A model generated the notes under the pieces. The model was given only the letters and a program-made list of their open reading frames with translations, was not told the DNA's origin and made no database searches. A program made the translations under genes and the position numbers. 64,000 nucleotides of DNA from Bin5 sp965200685 (GTDB lineage: Bacteria; Chloroflexota; Anaerolineae; Caldilineales; Caldilineaceae): positions 62,001 to 126,000 of the forward strand of contig OZ241379.1 in the NCBI GenBank assembly GCA_965200685.1. The letters run 5' to 3'. Below are positions 9,072 to 17,238 of the stretch, piece after piece. The stretch's first letter is position 1. Each line of letters begins with the position of its first letter.

Positions 9072-9080
9072 TGGTAGAAT
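9072..9080 (+). promoter_or_regulatory. Possible extended -10 element for the epimerase gene
   Basis: TGGTAGAAT has the TGN-TAxAAT form and lies about 80 bases before the epimerase ATG. A perfect TTGACA at 9061-9066 is only 8 bases away and so cannot be its -35. This is weak evidence. Confidence 0.3.
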
Positions 9081-9160
9081 AGGAAGTAGTAACCCAAACA
9101 TTCACACTACGTATAAATAGGGTCATCTTCACGAGTTTATCAATAGAAGAATAACGTTCC

Positions 9161-10063
9161 ATGATGAAATGTCTTGTCACCGGCGGATGCGGCTTCATTG
9201 GCTCCCACCTCGTTGATCAGCTAATCAACCTCGGCCATGAGGTTGTCGTACTAGACGATCTTTCTACGAGCTGTGGAGATCATCTCAATCCGGCAGCAAC
9301 GTTGATTGAAGGCTCAATTACAGATGCCGACCTTGTCAACTCTACGACTAAAGGCATTGATTGGCTATTCCACACCGCAGCTTGGGCCCGTATTCCACGC
9401 TCCATTGACGACCCTATCGGCACTCATCACGTCAACGTGAATGGCTCTCTGAATGTGTTCCACGCAGCCCGCATCAACCGGGTTCGCCGAGTCATCAACT
9501 CGTCCTCTTCAAGTGTCTATGGGGACCAGCCCACTCACCTCATGCACGAGGACATGCTGCCGCAACCGAAATCACCCTATGCACTTCAGAAACTCATTGG
9601 CGAACAATATGCCAGCATGTTCGCGCGGCTATTCAACATGCAGATCGTCTCCCTACGGTATTTCAATGTCTATGGCCCGCGCCAGACGACTGAGGGTGCG
9701 TATGTTCTTGTCATTCCGCATTTTTTGAAACTGCACAATAAGGGGCAGGTGCTGACAGTACATGGAAATGGCAACCAGACCCGTGGCTATACCCATGTGT
9801 TCGATGCGGTTCGGGCCAATGTATTGGCTGCGACCGCGGATCTTCCCTGCGGACAAGGCATTGTTCTCAATATCGGACCTAGAGAGGAGACCTCGGTCAA
9901 CGACATCGCTGCGTTGGTCGGTGGGGAAGTAGAGCACATCATCCCCAATCCCAGGGGCGAATTTGAAGAGCTTCGCAAGTCGGCTGACAATACAAAGGCC
10001 AAGGCACTGATCGGCTGGGAGCCGCGCATTCCGCTGGACCAAGGCATCAAGTCTATGCTGTAA
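9161..10063 (+). CDS. NAD-dependent sugar-nucleotide epimerase/dehydratase (extended SDR)
   Basis: The 300-residue protein has the Rossmann motif G-G-C-G-F-I-G-S at 8-15, an S-S-S-S-S-V-Y-G strand ending at 121 and the catalytic Y140-x-x-x-K144 pair. R-Y-F-N-V-Y-G-P-R-Q is the family hallmark of UDP-hexose epimerases. The substrate is probably a UDP- or GDP-sugar, but no glycosyltransferase or other sugar-nucleotide gene is adjacent, so it cannot be narrowed further. It stands alone on plus between two minus-strand units. Confidence 0.87.
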   Translation: MMKCLVTGGCGFIGSHLVDQLINLGHEVVVLDDLSTSCGDHLNPAATLIEGSITDADLVNSTTKGIDWLFHTAAWARIPRSIDDPIGTHHVNVNGSLNVFHAARINRVRRVINSSSSSVYGDQPTHLMHEDMLPQPKSPYALQKLIGEQYASMFARLFNMQIVSLRYFNVYGPRQTTEGAYVLVIPHFLKLHNKGQVLTVHGNGNQTRGYTHVFDAVRANVLAATADLPCGQGIVLNIGPREETSVNDIAALVGGEVEHIIPNPRGEFEELRKSADNTKAKALIGWEPRIPLDQGIKSML

Positions 10064-10107
10064 GTATCGTTAAATGTCTACGCGCAAAATCGCCACACAA
10101 TAGAATG

Positions 10108-11073
10108 TCAGGTAGTGGGAATGTATGCCACCCGCGCGGCCTGGCCCTCTACTGAGACATCAGCGTTGTCAACATTGTAGGGTCGCTTGACGATTGCCAG
10201 GGCCAGTGGTCCAGCGGTCGGGTGATACACACTGCTGGTAACTGTACCGACAGCCCGGTTGTTGGCAATGACGGGCGCGCCCTCCGCCAGTTGGACATGG
10301 CTATGCAGGTACACAAGAGATTTCGTCACCTTGTCATAGGTAAGTTGACGGGCGATGATCTCTTGGCCGGTGTAGCAGCCTTTGTTCTCGGCACACACCC
10401 AGGTCATCCCTACTTCTAGGGGATTGTAGCTGTCGGTCAGCTCCTTGCCGGGCCGCGGGCATCCCATCGCGATGCGACAGAGTTCATAGGCAGCATCGTC
10501 CGCGAGCCGGACGGCCCCGGCGTTTAGCAGCCGCTCCTGGACCGCTGCCAATTTTTCATTGGTGACGATGATTTCATAGCCGGGCAGGTCAAAACGTTCC
10601 TGCCGCAGAATCATCCCCTCTTCCGTTTCTAAGAAGCTGTGGTCCACCTCAGGCTGCGGCAATCCCGCCCCCAGCAACAGAGCCCCGGCGGCCGGCCCCA
10701 GCAGCCGCATGCGACGCAATCCGCCGCTCACATCGCTGACCGTTACCTTGTCCATAAAGAAGATCTGCCCTTGCAAACGCTGGCGCAAGCCATCCGCCTG
10801 CCCTTCTGATGCCAACAGCAGCAGCTCATCGCGCCGACACAGGATAGTAAACACCGCCTCAATACGCGCCATAGGGCTGGTGAGAACCGTTACCGCGGCC
10901 TGGCCCGCGTGCAGGCGCGCCATGTCATTTGTTGTTATACGTTGCAGGAAGTCCACCCGGTCCCGGTTCGTCAGACCCAAGACGCCGAAGTTCGGACGCA
11001 TCTGCAAAGCTGCGCCGCCTACCAAAGCCTGGTAGTCACGTTCATGCACAGCATCAACGGTCAAAGCACTCAT
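10108..11073 (-). CDS. ygfZ: Folate-binding Fe-S cluster repair protein YgfZ/GcvT-like
   Basis: The 321-residue protein has the GcvT-type folate-binding fold and the YgfZ signature K-G-C-Y-T-G-Q-E at 231-238, with the conserved Cys at 233. YgfZ (IBA57 in mitochondria) helps build or maintain Fe-S clusters in selected enzymes, including the radical-SAM proteins of lipoate synthesis. A lipoyl transferase lies about 1.1 kb away, which fits, although the two are not in one operon. Confidence 0.9.
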   Translation of the reverse strand: MSALTVDAVHERDYQALVGGAALQMRPNFGVLGLTNRDRVDFLQRITTNDMARLHAGQAAVTVLTSPMARIEAVFTILCRRDELLLLASEGQADGLRQRLQGQIFFMDKVTVSDVSGGLRRMRLLGPAAGALLLGAGLPQPEVDHSFLETEEGMILRQERFDLPGYEIIVTNEKLAAVQERLLNAGAVRLADDAAYELCRIAMGCPRPGKELTDSYNPLEVGMTWVCAENKGCYTGQEIIARQLTYDKVTKSLVYLHSHVQLAEGAPVIANNRAVGTVTSSVYHPTAGPLALAIVKRPYNVDNADVSVEGQAARVAYIPTT

Positions 11074-11198
11074 GGCTTCCTCCTAAGCAAACACAGAAGA
11101 GACAAACGACTAACGGAGCTTACTATCATGATCGATGATAACCAGCCTAGGTCTGTACGTCAAAATTTTGGCGTGGCTAGCTGCCACTCGGGTTCGCT

Positions 11199-12500
11199 TC
11201 ACTCTTGGATATGTGCCTCCACAAAGGCCAGCACCTGCCAGTACATCTGTTTGCCAGCTTCGGTGGTGTTTTCGCCAATCTGCAGATAATGGCTCACGTC
11301 CTCGTAGTAAAGCACCTCCACCGGCACAGCGGCAGCCCTTAACGCTCTTTCCAATTCATATGCCTGGCCGATGGGAATGATGCGGTCTATGGCGGTGTGA
11401 ATGATCATCGTCGCTGGCAGATGGGAGGCAGTGTAGACCGGCGAATAGTAGAGAAAGGGCAGAGGGTAGATATTGGCCGGCCCTAATGCAGGGATCACTA
11501 GCTGGAACTGTTCCGGTAAGATCAGACGACGGGCGTAAAAATCAGCACTGCCGCTGAACGCATTGCTGATACCACCTAGGGTCACCCAGCCGGCGAACTG
11601 GTCCCGCTCGTCCCGTAGCAGCCGGTGCAGAATAGCACTGCTGAAGCTGCCTCCTAGGGCTATAGCCGACACATCGGTCATGTCCACGCCCAAATGGCCA
11701 TCCCGGGCCAATGCCAAGGCCAACCGCGCGTCTTGGGTGTGGGCCTCCACATCTATGGCCCGGGCCGCGGCCGGCGACAGGACAACGACTGTATAGCCGG
11801 CATGGGCTAGGGCCACGCTGACCGGCTCCCAACCATCGACTATGCCCGGGAAGGAACCGAACAGAAGGGGCAGCTTTGCGCCAGGGTCAGGGAAGGGCCG
11901 ATACAGCCGCAGGGAGTCGATGACGACCCCATCCCGTACAAAGGAGAAGGCCTGTCCCCAAGCCGTGGCACCGACCGGGAACGAAGCGGTGGCAGTGAAC
12001 GGTTCGCCAGCCATCAGATTGACCGCATCCGGTAGGGGTGCGGGCAGTGGGCGGGGCCGACGCAGCCGTAGGGTGAGTACAGGGGCTTGGACCGTTTGGC
12101 CGGGCCGGACTGTGAGCAGTTGCGGGATGCCGAAGGAACCACTGAGGGCCGTCTCTTCAAAGGATGGACCCACAGCGGCCGGCACATACTGGCCAGGCGG
12201 AATGTTTTCAATGAGATAATGTCCGCTGGCGTCCGTCTGCGCGGAAAAGGCTGTCCCCGTGCGGGTGGCGACCAATACGGACGCGCCGGCTACCCCTTGC
12301 CCCGCGAACAACACCCGACCGGCTATGCTGCCTGTCTCCGCAGATGGCATAGGCTCCACTGGCCCTCCTAGCCGCTGTTCAATCAGATAGCCGACCACTT
12401 GCCCAGTTGGAGATGGCGTACACCCGCAGAGCAAGGCCACAAGAAGCAGGAGTAGAGTCAAGCGCAAAACAGGCCAACGGTAGCCACCCATTGAATTCAT
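11199..12500 (-). CDS. Lipoprotein with carboxypeptidase-regulatory-like domain and alpha/beta-hydrolase domain
   Basis: Started at the ATG at 12500, the protein has 433 residues. A hydrophobic signal ends in the lipobox L-L-C-G-C with Cys at about 27, so it should be lipidated outside the membrane. Next comes a beta domain with the S-I-A-G-R-V-L..G-x-G-V-A-G-A-S-V pattern and a G-H-Y-L-I-E-N-I-P-P-G-x-Y ending, typical of carboxypeptidase-regulatory-like folds. The C-terminal half is alpha/beta-hydrolase-like, with a G-G-S-F-S-S nucleophile-elbow candidate and a late D and H. The elbow lacks the standard G-x-S-x-G spacing of its last Gly. The substrate is unknown. Confidence 0.72.
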   Translation of the reverse strand: MNSMGGYRWPVLRLTLLLLLVALLCGCTPSPTGQVVGYLIEQRLGGPVEPMPSAETGSIAGRVLFAGQGVAGASVLVATRTGTAFSAQTDASGHYLIENIPPGQYVPAAVGPSFEETALSGSFGIPQLLTVRPGQTVQAPVLTLRLRRPRPLPAPLPDAVNLMAGEPFTATASFPVGATAWGQAFSFVRDGVVIDSLRLYRPFPDPGAKLPLLFGSFPGIVDGWEPVSVALAHAGYTVVVLSPAAARAIDVEAHTQDARLALALARDGHLGVDMTDVSAIALGGSFSSAILHRLLRDERDQFAGWVTLGGISNAFSGSADFYARRLILPEQFQLVIPALGPANIYPLPFLYYSPVYTASHLPATMIIHTAIDRIIPIGQAYELERALRAAAVPVEVLYYEDVSHYLQIGENTTEAGKQMYWQVLAFVEAHIQE

Positions 12501-12548
12501 AAACACTCTTCAGCCTATATACTGCGTGAGAAAACTTGGACACAATCC

Positions 12549-12554
12549 ATTATA
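12549..12554 (-). promoter_or_regulatory. -10 element for the lipoprotein hydrolase gene
   Basis: The minus strand reads TATAAT here, about 48 bases upstream of the chosen start codon. No strong -35 is apparent at standard spacing. Confidence 0.4.
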
Positions 12555-12798
12555 CAAGGATAATATAGCACGCTCTATTTTAGGACGTCAACCGTCCCCC
12601 AACTTCGGGGCCAGAGGAGAGCTGACAATCGCCGGTTCTCTTCTTGACAAGCAACAACAATTGTGTTCGTATCCATAGAATGGAGTATCATGAGAAGCAG
12701 CCCCGATCTTCCCACAATTCTGGTTGTCTTCTCTGCAAGGACGGTCCTGTCAGGATCAAAATCAGATCTGACAACTCAATAGAAAACAGGAGCCAACC

Positions 12799-13740
12799 AT
12801 GCCCTCAATCGACTTCGGCTGGCATGCGCCTTCCTTCCCAGTAGATGGGAGTAATGCCAGCTCTTTTCAGGAACAGATGCACACAAACCTCCAGCTCATA
12901 GACGGCCATCTGACCTCCGTATGGGTAGATGATCATGTGCATCCCTGGGGCACATTTGTGCCGCGGGAGACGCCGGCAACGGAAGTGATGACGACCCTAG
13001 CCTACTTCGCCGCCTGCTACCCGCATTTCGACTGGGGAAGTCTCGTTTTGTGTCAGTCGTACCGCAACCCGGCCCTGACAGCAAAAATGGCGGCCAGCCT
13101 CCAATGGCTGACGGGCGGACGTTTTATTTTTGGCATCGGGGCCGGCTGGTTTGTGGAGGAGTATGAAGCCTACAATTGGCCATTCCCCAAACCGGCTGTC
13201 CGCATCCGCCAGATGGAAGAGACGATTGAAATTGTCAAACTTCTGTGGACGGAGTCGCCAGCCAGTTACGAGGGTCGCTATTATCGCATCAAAAACGCCT
13301 ACTGCCATCCCCAGCCAGACCCGCTCCCACCGCTGATGGTCGGCGGCGGCGGCGAGAAGCTCACATTGAGGGTGGTAGCCAAGCATGCGGACTGGTGGAA
13401 TATGCCCGGCGGCTCCCCGCAAGTCTATGCCCACAAGTTGGAAGTACTACGCAGCCATTGTGCAACGGTGGAACGCAACTTTGACGACATCCGCAAAACC
13501 ATCTCCTTATCGCCAATCGCCATCGGCACATCAGAGGCCGTAGCCCAACAGCAGGCGCAAGCTTCACCCCTTGGCCGCAACAGAGATACCATCATTGGCA
13601 CACCCGACCAAATAGCGGCCTGTTTACAGGAGTACATCGATCTCGGCGTTGATCTCTTTCAAATCCGTGTGGTCGACTTCCCACAGACGGCCGGCATGGA
13701 GCTGTTTATTCGGGAAGTGCTGCCGCGCTTTGCAGAATGA
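12799..13740 (+). CDS. LLM-class flavin (F420 or FMN)-dependent oxidoreductase
   Basis: The 313-residue TIM-barrel protein has luciferase-like monooxygenase features: an early V-W-V-D-D-H strand, a G-S-L-V-L region, L-T-G-G-R-F-I-F-G-I-G-A-G-W followed by an E-Y-E-A-Y-N helix, and P-P-L-M-V-G-G-G-G-E-K. These mark the flavin-binding barrel. The ATG has an AGGAG Shine-Dalgarno. Family members often use F420H2 in actinobacteria and Chloroflexota, but no F420 gene is present to decide between F420 and FMN. No operon partner is visible. Confidence 0.88.
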   Translation: MPSIDFGWHAPSFPVDGSNASSFQEQMHTNLQLIDGHLTSVWVDDHVHPWGTFVPRETPATEVMTTLAYFAACYPHFDWGSLVLCQSYRNPALTAKMAASLQWLTGGRFIFGIGAGWFVEEYEAYNWPFPKPAVRIRQMEETIEIVKLLWTESPASYEGRYYRIKNAYCHPQPDPLPPLMVGGGGEKLTLRVVAKHADWWNMPGGSPQVYAHKLEVLRSHCATVERNFDDIRKTISLSPIAIGTSEAVAQQQAQASPLGRNRDTIIGTPDQIAACLQEYIDLGVDLFQIRVVDFPQTAGMELFIREVLPRFAE

Positions 13741-13762
13741 GCGAACCCAAAGTTGTCTTCAA

Positions 13763-14845
13763 CTATATGGATTCCAGCAGAAGTTCCGCATGAATAGCAC
13801 GTGCTCTGTTGAGAAGAGTTTGGTCAATCCCCAACGCATCCACCTCATAACGGTTTGGCTCGCGGAAGCGGGCCGCCCTGGCCGTTACGCTGTCGGCATC
13901 AAGCCCAATTCTATCGCTTATGTGCCGCAGCGCAGACACAGGATTCGCACAGCAGTTCTCGTAACTGATAAACACGACCCTATCGCTGACATTCGAGAGG
14001 ATATGTTCAAATGCGGCACACCAGTACTTCAACCAGAACTCTGCACTGTGCGGGGAGGGTACGTCTTCCCGCTCTAGCCACTGTCCAAAATCTATAGGCC
14101 GAAGATTGGCCCCAAAATCATAGTGGCCTGTGTCCGCCATATAACGCCGCGCAAATGCTTCTTCCCCATGGAGTTTCTCAAAATTGAGATGTTGGCGCAG
14201 CATGGAACCGACATGGTCCAGCGGGTTGCGAAAAGGAACCAAGACCACCCCATCAGGGAACAAGCGGAGAAGTGTCGGAATGCGGGCAATATTGCCGTTG
14301 TTCTTGGAGATGTATCGCTTAGGATTCGATTCACCATTCCTCCGCAAAGTGATCAGCTTGCACATATGGGTCTTTATGAACTGCTCAAACTCTCCGTGAG
14401 CGTCCGTATCAGCTGCCGCCCAGGGAACGATGCGGTCTTCTCGGTACTTCTCGGGCCAGAACGCACACCACAGCACTTCCTCGAACGCCTCCATGCTGTC
14501 ATAGCCCACGGTCATGCCATCGCCATGCGCGCGCGCAATAACCGGGTCTGTCACATGGAACCGCTGTGAAAGAGCGTTCCATAGCAGGGGAAGCAGCAGA
14601 AACGGCATATTCCTGTAAGTGTGCGCGGCGAAAGTATCCTGGGACCCGAGCACTTCCAACAAGAGCGTTGTGCCCGCGCGGGGCAGCGAGGTGATAAACA
14701 CAGGCCTGTCAATCTCTATGCCGGCCAAATGTCGAGCATAGATGCGGTCTTCAAGATCGGCTATGCCCTTCTGCATTTCAATCGTGGCGAAGGCCAGGCG
14801 GTGTAGAACGCGGTCTATCCTAGAATAGCGGTCCTGGAACTTCAT
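13763..14845 (-). CDS. PAPS-dependent sulfotransferase family protein
   Basis: Using the ATG at 14845, which has a G-rich Shine-Dalgarno and shares one base with the upstream stop (TGATG), the protein has 360 residues. The 5'-phosphosulfate loop reads T-S-L-P-R-A-G-T-T at 52-60. A later V-V-L-V-P-F-R-N-P-L-D-H-V-G-S segment matches the 3'-phosphate-binding region. The family moves sulfate from PAPS to a hydroxyl or amine. It is the last gene of an overlapping operon with an arylsulfotransferase-like protein and two small membrane proteins, so a membrane-associated acceptor is plausible but unproven. Confidence 0.82.
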   Translation of the reverse strand: MKFQDRYSRIDRVLHRLAFATIEMQKGIADLEDRIYARHLAGIEIDRPVFITSLPRAGTTLLLEVLGSQDTFAAHTYRNMPFLLLPLLWNALSQRFHVTDPVIARAHGDGMTVGYDSMEAFEEVLWCAFWPEKYREDRIVPWAAADTDAHGEFEQFIKTHMCKLITLRRNGESNPKRYISKNNGNIARIPTLLRLFPDGVVLVPFRNPLDHVGSMLRQHLNFEKLHGEEAFARRYMADTGHYDFGANLRPIDFGQWLEREDVPSPHSAEFWLKYWCAAFEHILSNVSDRVVFISYENCCANPVSALRHISDRIGLDADSVTARAARFREPNRYEVDALGIDQTLLNRARAIHAELLLESI

Positions 14846-15249
14846 CAATCCCTCCCCCCTTTGCGGTACGACCGTTGAATCACACGCCGAACTACCCATA
14901 TGCTCAAAGCGATACCTGTGGTGCCTATGATGACTTGCCAGCGCATAAGGAGGGCTGTCGCTTCTTGAAACGGCACAATCTGCAGCGCGTCCAGAGCCAG
15001 CAAGACGAGCAAAGGCATGGCAAGGATAGCCGTGCAGAGAAAGGTGATGTGGACAAATCGCTTGAGGAGATGAACAGCGTATTGCCGTGCCAGACGCTCT
15101 TTCTCATCGTCGCCCAAGTCATCATTTCGTATGACTTCTGACGCTTTCCGCAACACGGCGACTACGTCTAGGGTGACAGGATAGATCCTTGAAACTCTCA
15201 GAGCAGCCAGAAAAACGCCACATGCTAGGATGACAGCCGCTATCGTCAC
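14845..15249 (-). CDS. Small membrane protein in the sulfotransferase operon
   Basis: A 134-residue protein of unknown family. Hydrophobic segments sit at about 2-18, 66-88 and 100-120, separated by a charged stretch rich in Asp, Glu, Lys and Arg (about 35-60), and the tail is strongly basic. Translation starts at a GTG that overlaps the stop of the preceding microprotein (GTGA, 15246-15249), and it ends in TGATG overlapping the sulfotransferase start. This tight coupling suggests the products act together at the membrane. Confidence 0.72.
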   Translation of the reverse strand: MTIAAVILACGVFLAALRVSRIYPVTLDVVAVLRKASEVIRNDDLGDDEKERLARQYAVHLLKRFVHITFLCTAILAMPLLVLLALDALQIVPFQEATALLMRWQVIIGTTGIALSIWVVRRVIQRSYRKGGRD

Positions 15250-15404
15250 GTGCCTCTAGCCGCCTTCTCTTGCTCGGCGCGGCCGGCCATCCCTCTTCGC
15301 AGCAGGCACTTCAGCAGATACCCAATGAAGTCCACTACCAAGAGAAGCGCGGACCCAATCAACGCCAGCAGAGACCCAACAGCACCCGGCCCAATATAGG
15401 CCAC
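15246..15404 (-). CDS. 52-residue membrane microprotein with an A-Y-I-G-P-G-A motif
   Basis: A 52-codon frame begins at GTG 15404, 24 bases after the arylsulfotransferase-like gene, and ends at TGA 15246-15248 inside the GTG start of the next gene. The product begins V-A-Y-I-G-P-G-A-V-G, continues as one hydrophobic helix of about 22 residues, and ends in a basic/acidic tail. From memory, short membrane proteins with an N-terminal AYIGPGAG block recur near envelope-modification genes; this was not verified. No clear Shine-Dalgarno precedes the GTG, so translational coupling is likely. The four-base overlap and membrane-helix composition support a real gene. Confidence 0.65.
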   Translation of the reverse strand: MAYIGPGAVGSLLALIGSALLLVVDFIGYLLKCLLRRGMAGRAEQEKAARGT

Positions 15405-15428
15405 CCAGTGGTATTATGACATTAAGAT

Positions 15429-16910
15429 TCATTCTGCTGTTTCTCCTTCTGAATCGTGGATATACTCAATTCCATATATATGGAACAGGGCGGACCTTGT
15501 CTTGCGCTCATCGGGAAATTGCTCCACAGCTGACACATCGTGCAGAGAACGGACGATATTAAGGACCTCGCCATCGGAGAGACGCACTTCAACGCCCACG
15601 CCTTCATCAGTGAATACGATTAGGGCCCGCTCGCTGTCTGCTGAGATGTCTATATAGCCTCTCCTGTCGGAGAATAGATCTCGCAAAGATTCAGGGGTTC
15701 TATAATTGGGAAAGATCGTGGTCTCTCGCCCGTCGGCAAGGTCGATCATGAGCAGACGCGAGGGGCCGCCAACTTCATCATGCCCTTGGTTATCGAACAT
15801 CACAAAGGTCGATCCCTCCAAATGCCGCACATTGTGCTGTTGTAAGAAATTACCCCTCACTACCCGCTTGACGCGGCCCGATTCCCAGTCAAGAATGGCG
15901 AACGCGCTCATGCCCCGCAGGGATACAACCAGGTCACCCGGCCCAATGCCCCACGCGCCGCCAGCATCGTCTCCAAGTTGGTGAATGAAGTTGAGATGAA
16001 GTGGGTCGCAAAAATTTGTATTTGAAGAATGCTGCAGAACAGCGACATACGGAGATACCAGTAAGGCATCCAGCAGGTCGATGTGCTTGAGGAGACGGCC
16101 ATCCCCGTCAATGATATGAACTGTATCTCTATGTGATCTGTCACAATCTCCTAGCCGAACCTTTCTGTCTCCGCTCTGGAAAGAGACCAGGCCGCTACCA
16201 ATCCGTAAGCTCGGTACGAGCACCGTGCCATCATCCAAGAGATATGGCCAGTGATGGCTATAGTCCCGCCGGTACCAGAGCGGATGTCCGTCCCGGTCAA
16301 TTCGGGCTATGCCAGCACCAAATGGGAAGGCCCTACCAGACCGAATATTGCCTGCATAGTGAAAGATCACCAGTAAGTCACCGTTCGTGTACCTAGATAT
16401 ACCGGCTACCTGAATTTCTCTGGCGAAAGAGAAACCGGGGGCGAATTCATAGGGGAATTCGCCCTCATCAAATATTCTGTCACCAACAGGACCCGCAGCC
16501 TCCTCTAATTCAGCGAGCCGTAGCGGATAGGCATGAGCAACTTCGCCCCTGCGCGTGTACTCCACCGCTAGGCATCCGAAGCCCGGGCAGTACTCGTTGA
16601 ATTGGAAAGATCCCCCGGTCCACAGAATCGGACTAGCTAATTCTTTGCCAGCTACGAACTCGATCCGGTTCAAGGCTGCATCTTCCGGCAGAACATCGGA
16701 AAATCTGATAAACTTGTTGAACCTACCATCATAAATCCCCAGCCCCATATAGAATAGAGACCTCCCGGTCTTTATCCCATCGCGAAGGATCCAATAGGGA
16801 AATATATAGTATTTCCCAACAAGAACACCATAACCAAATATCGCCAGTACAATGGTAGCCACGAACAGAACTAGCGATAACCTGTGCAACACAATATGGA
16901 ACCTGATCAA
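15429..16910 (-). CDS. Arylsulfotransferase (ASST)-like beta-propeller protein, membrane-anchored
   Basis: The 493-residue protein has an N-terminal membrane segment (about 10-32) and then propeller repeats. The block Q-Q-H-N-V-R-H-L-E-G-S-T-F-V-M-F-D-N-Q-G resembles the conserved H-D-x-x-x-L-x-N-G-x-x-x-x-F-D-N-G block of arylsulfotransferase-type propellers, and H-W-P-Y-L-L-D-D-G-T matches another blade. Such enzymes move sulfate between phenolic compounds without PAPS, using a catalytic His. A TTG start at 16910 has a GGAG eight bases upstream. It heads the operon with two small membrane proteins and a PAPS sulfotransferase. Catalysis is not proven from sequence. Confidence 0.72.
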   Translation of the reverse strand: MIRFHIVLHRLSLVLFVATIVLAIFGYGVLVGKYYIFPYWILRDGIKTGRSLFYMGLGIYDGRFNKFIRFSDVLPEDAALNRIEFVAGKELASPILWTGGSFQFNEYCPGFGCLAVEYTRRGEVAHAYPLRLAELEEAAGPVGDRIFDEGEFPYEFAPGFSFAREIQVAGISRYTNGDLLVIFHYAGNIRSGRAFPFGAGIARIDRDGHPLWYRRDYSHHWPYLLDDGTVLVPSLRIGSGLVSFQSGDRKVRLGDCDRSHRDTVHIIDGDGRLLKHIDLLDALLVSPYVAVLQHSSNTNFCDPLHLNFIHQLGDDAGGAWGIGPGDLVVSLRGMSAFAILDWESGRVKRVVRGNFLQQHNVRHLEGSTFVMFDNQGHDEVGGPSRLLMIDLADGRETTIFPNYRTPESLRDLFSDRRGYIDISADSERALIVFTDEGVGVEVRLSDGEVLNIVRSLHDVSAVEQFPDERKTRSALFHIYGIEYIHDSEGETAE

Positions 16911-17238
16911 ATCGGTCGCTCCGTTCTAAATCTGCGTTCACCTCAGGACTCAAAAATAACAAACCTATTCTAACAGACTTTTCATTCACAAGCCATATCA
17001 GACATGTTTCCTTGTGGCAAATCCCAGAGAATTGACAAGCATGACGTACATGGCACTGGTGTATTTGTGCCATCTGTGAGACAATAGAGACTGCGGCTGT
17101 ATAGAGTGCTTTCTCTAGCAAGCAGAGACTGTAGGAACACTCCACATGAGCACAGACATCCGCACAAACGGCGTCCATGCAGTATACGAACGGAAGCTGC
17201 AGTTGAACAACACACAGAGTCCAACACGGAGGAATTAC
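16911..17238 (+). other. 328-base intergenic region between divergent units
   Basis: No convincing gene is seen. It carries a minus-strand extended -10 (16967-16972), an isolated TTGACA at 17032-17037 without a well-spaced -10, and a short inverted repeat GGCAC-N10-GTGCC near 17051-17071 that could be an operator. An open frame reaches back to 17146 for the lactonase gene, but the good ribosome-binding site lies at the 17239 start. Confidence 0.5.
16967..16975 (-). promoter_or_regulatory. Extended -10 for the sulfotransferase operon
   Basis: The minus strand reads TGTTAGAAT, a TGN-extended -10, about 57 bases upstream of the TTG start of the ASST-like gene. No strong -35 was found. Confidence 0.4.

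Noticed and set aside
9061..9080. TTGACA plus TAGAAT as a full promoter for the epimerase
   Set aside because: The two hexamers are only 8 bases apart, too close for a sigma-70-type promoter.
15416..15424. ATG at 15422 as the start of the microprotein
   Set aside because: It is followed after one codon by an in-frame TAA, so the frame starts later, at GTG 15404.
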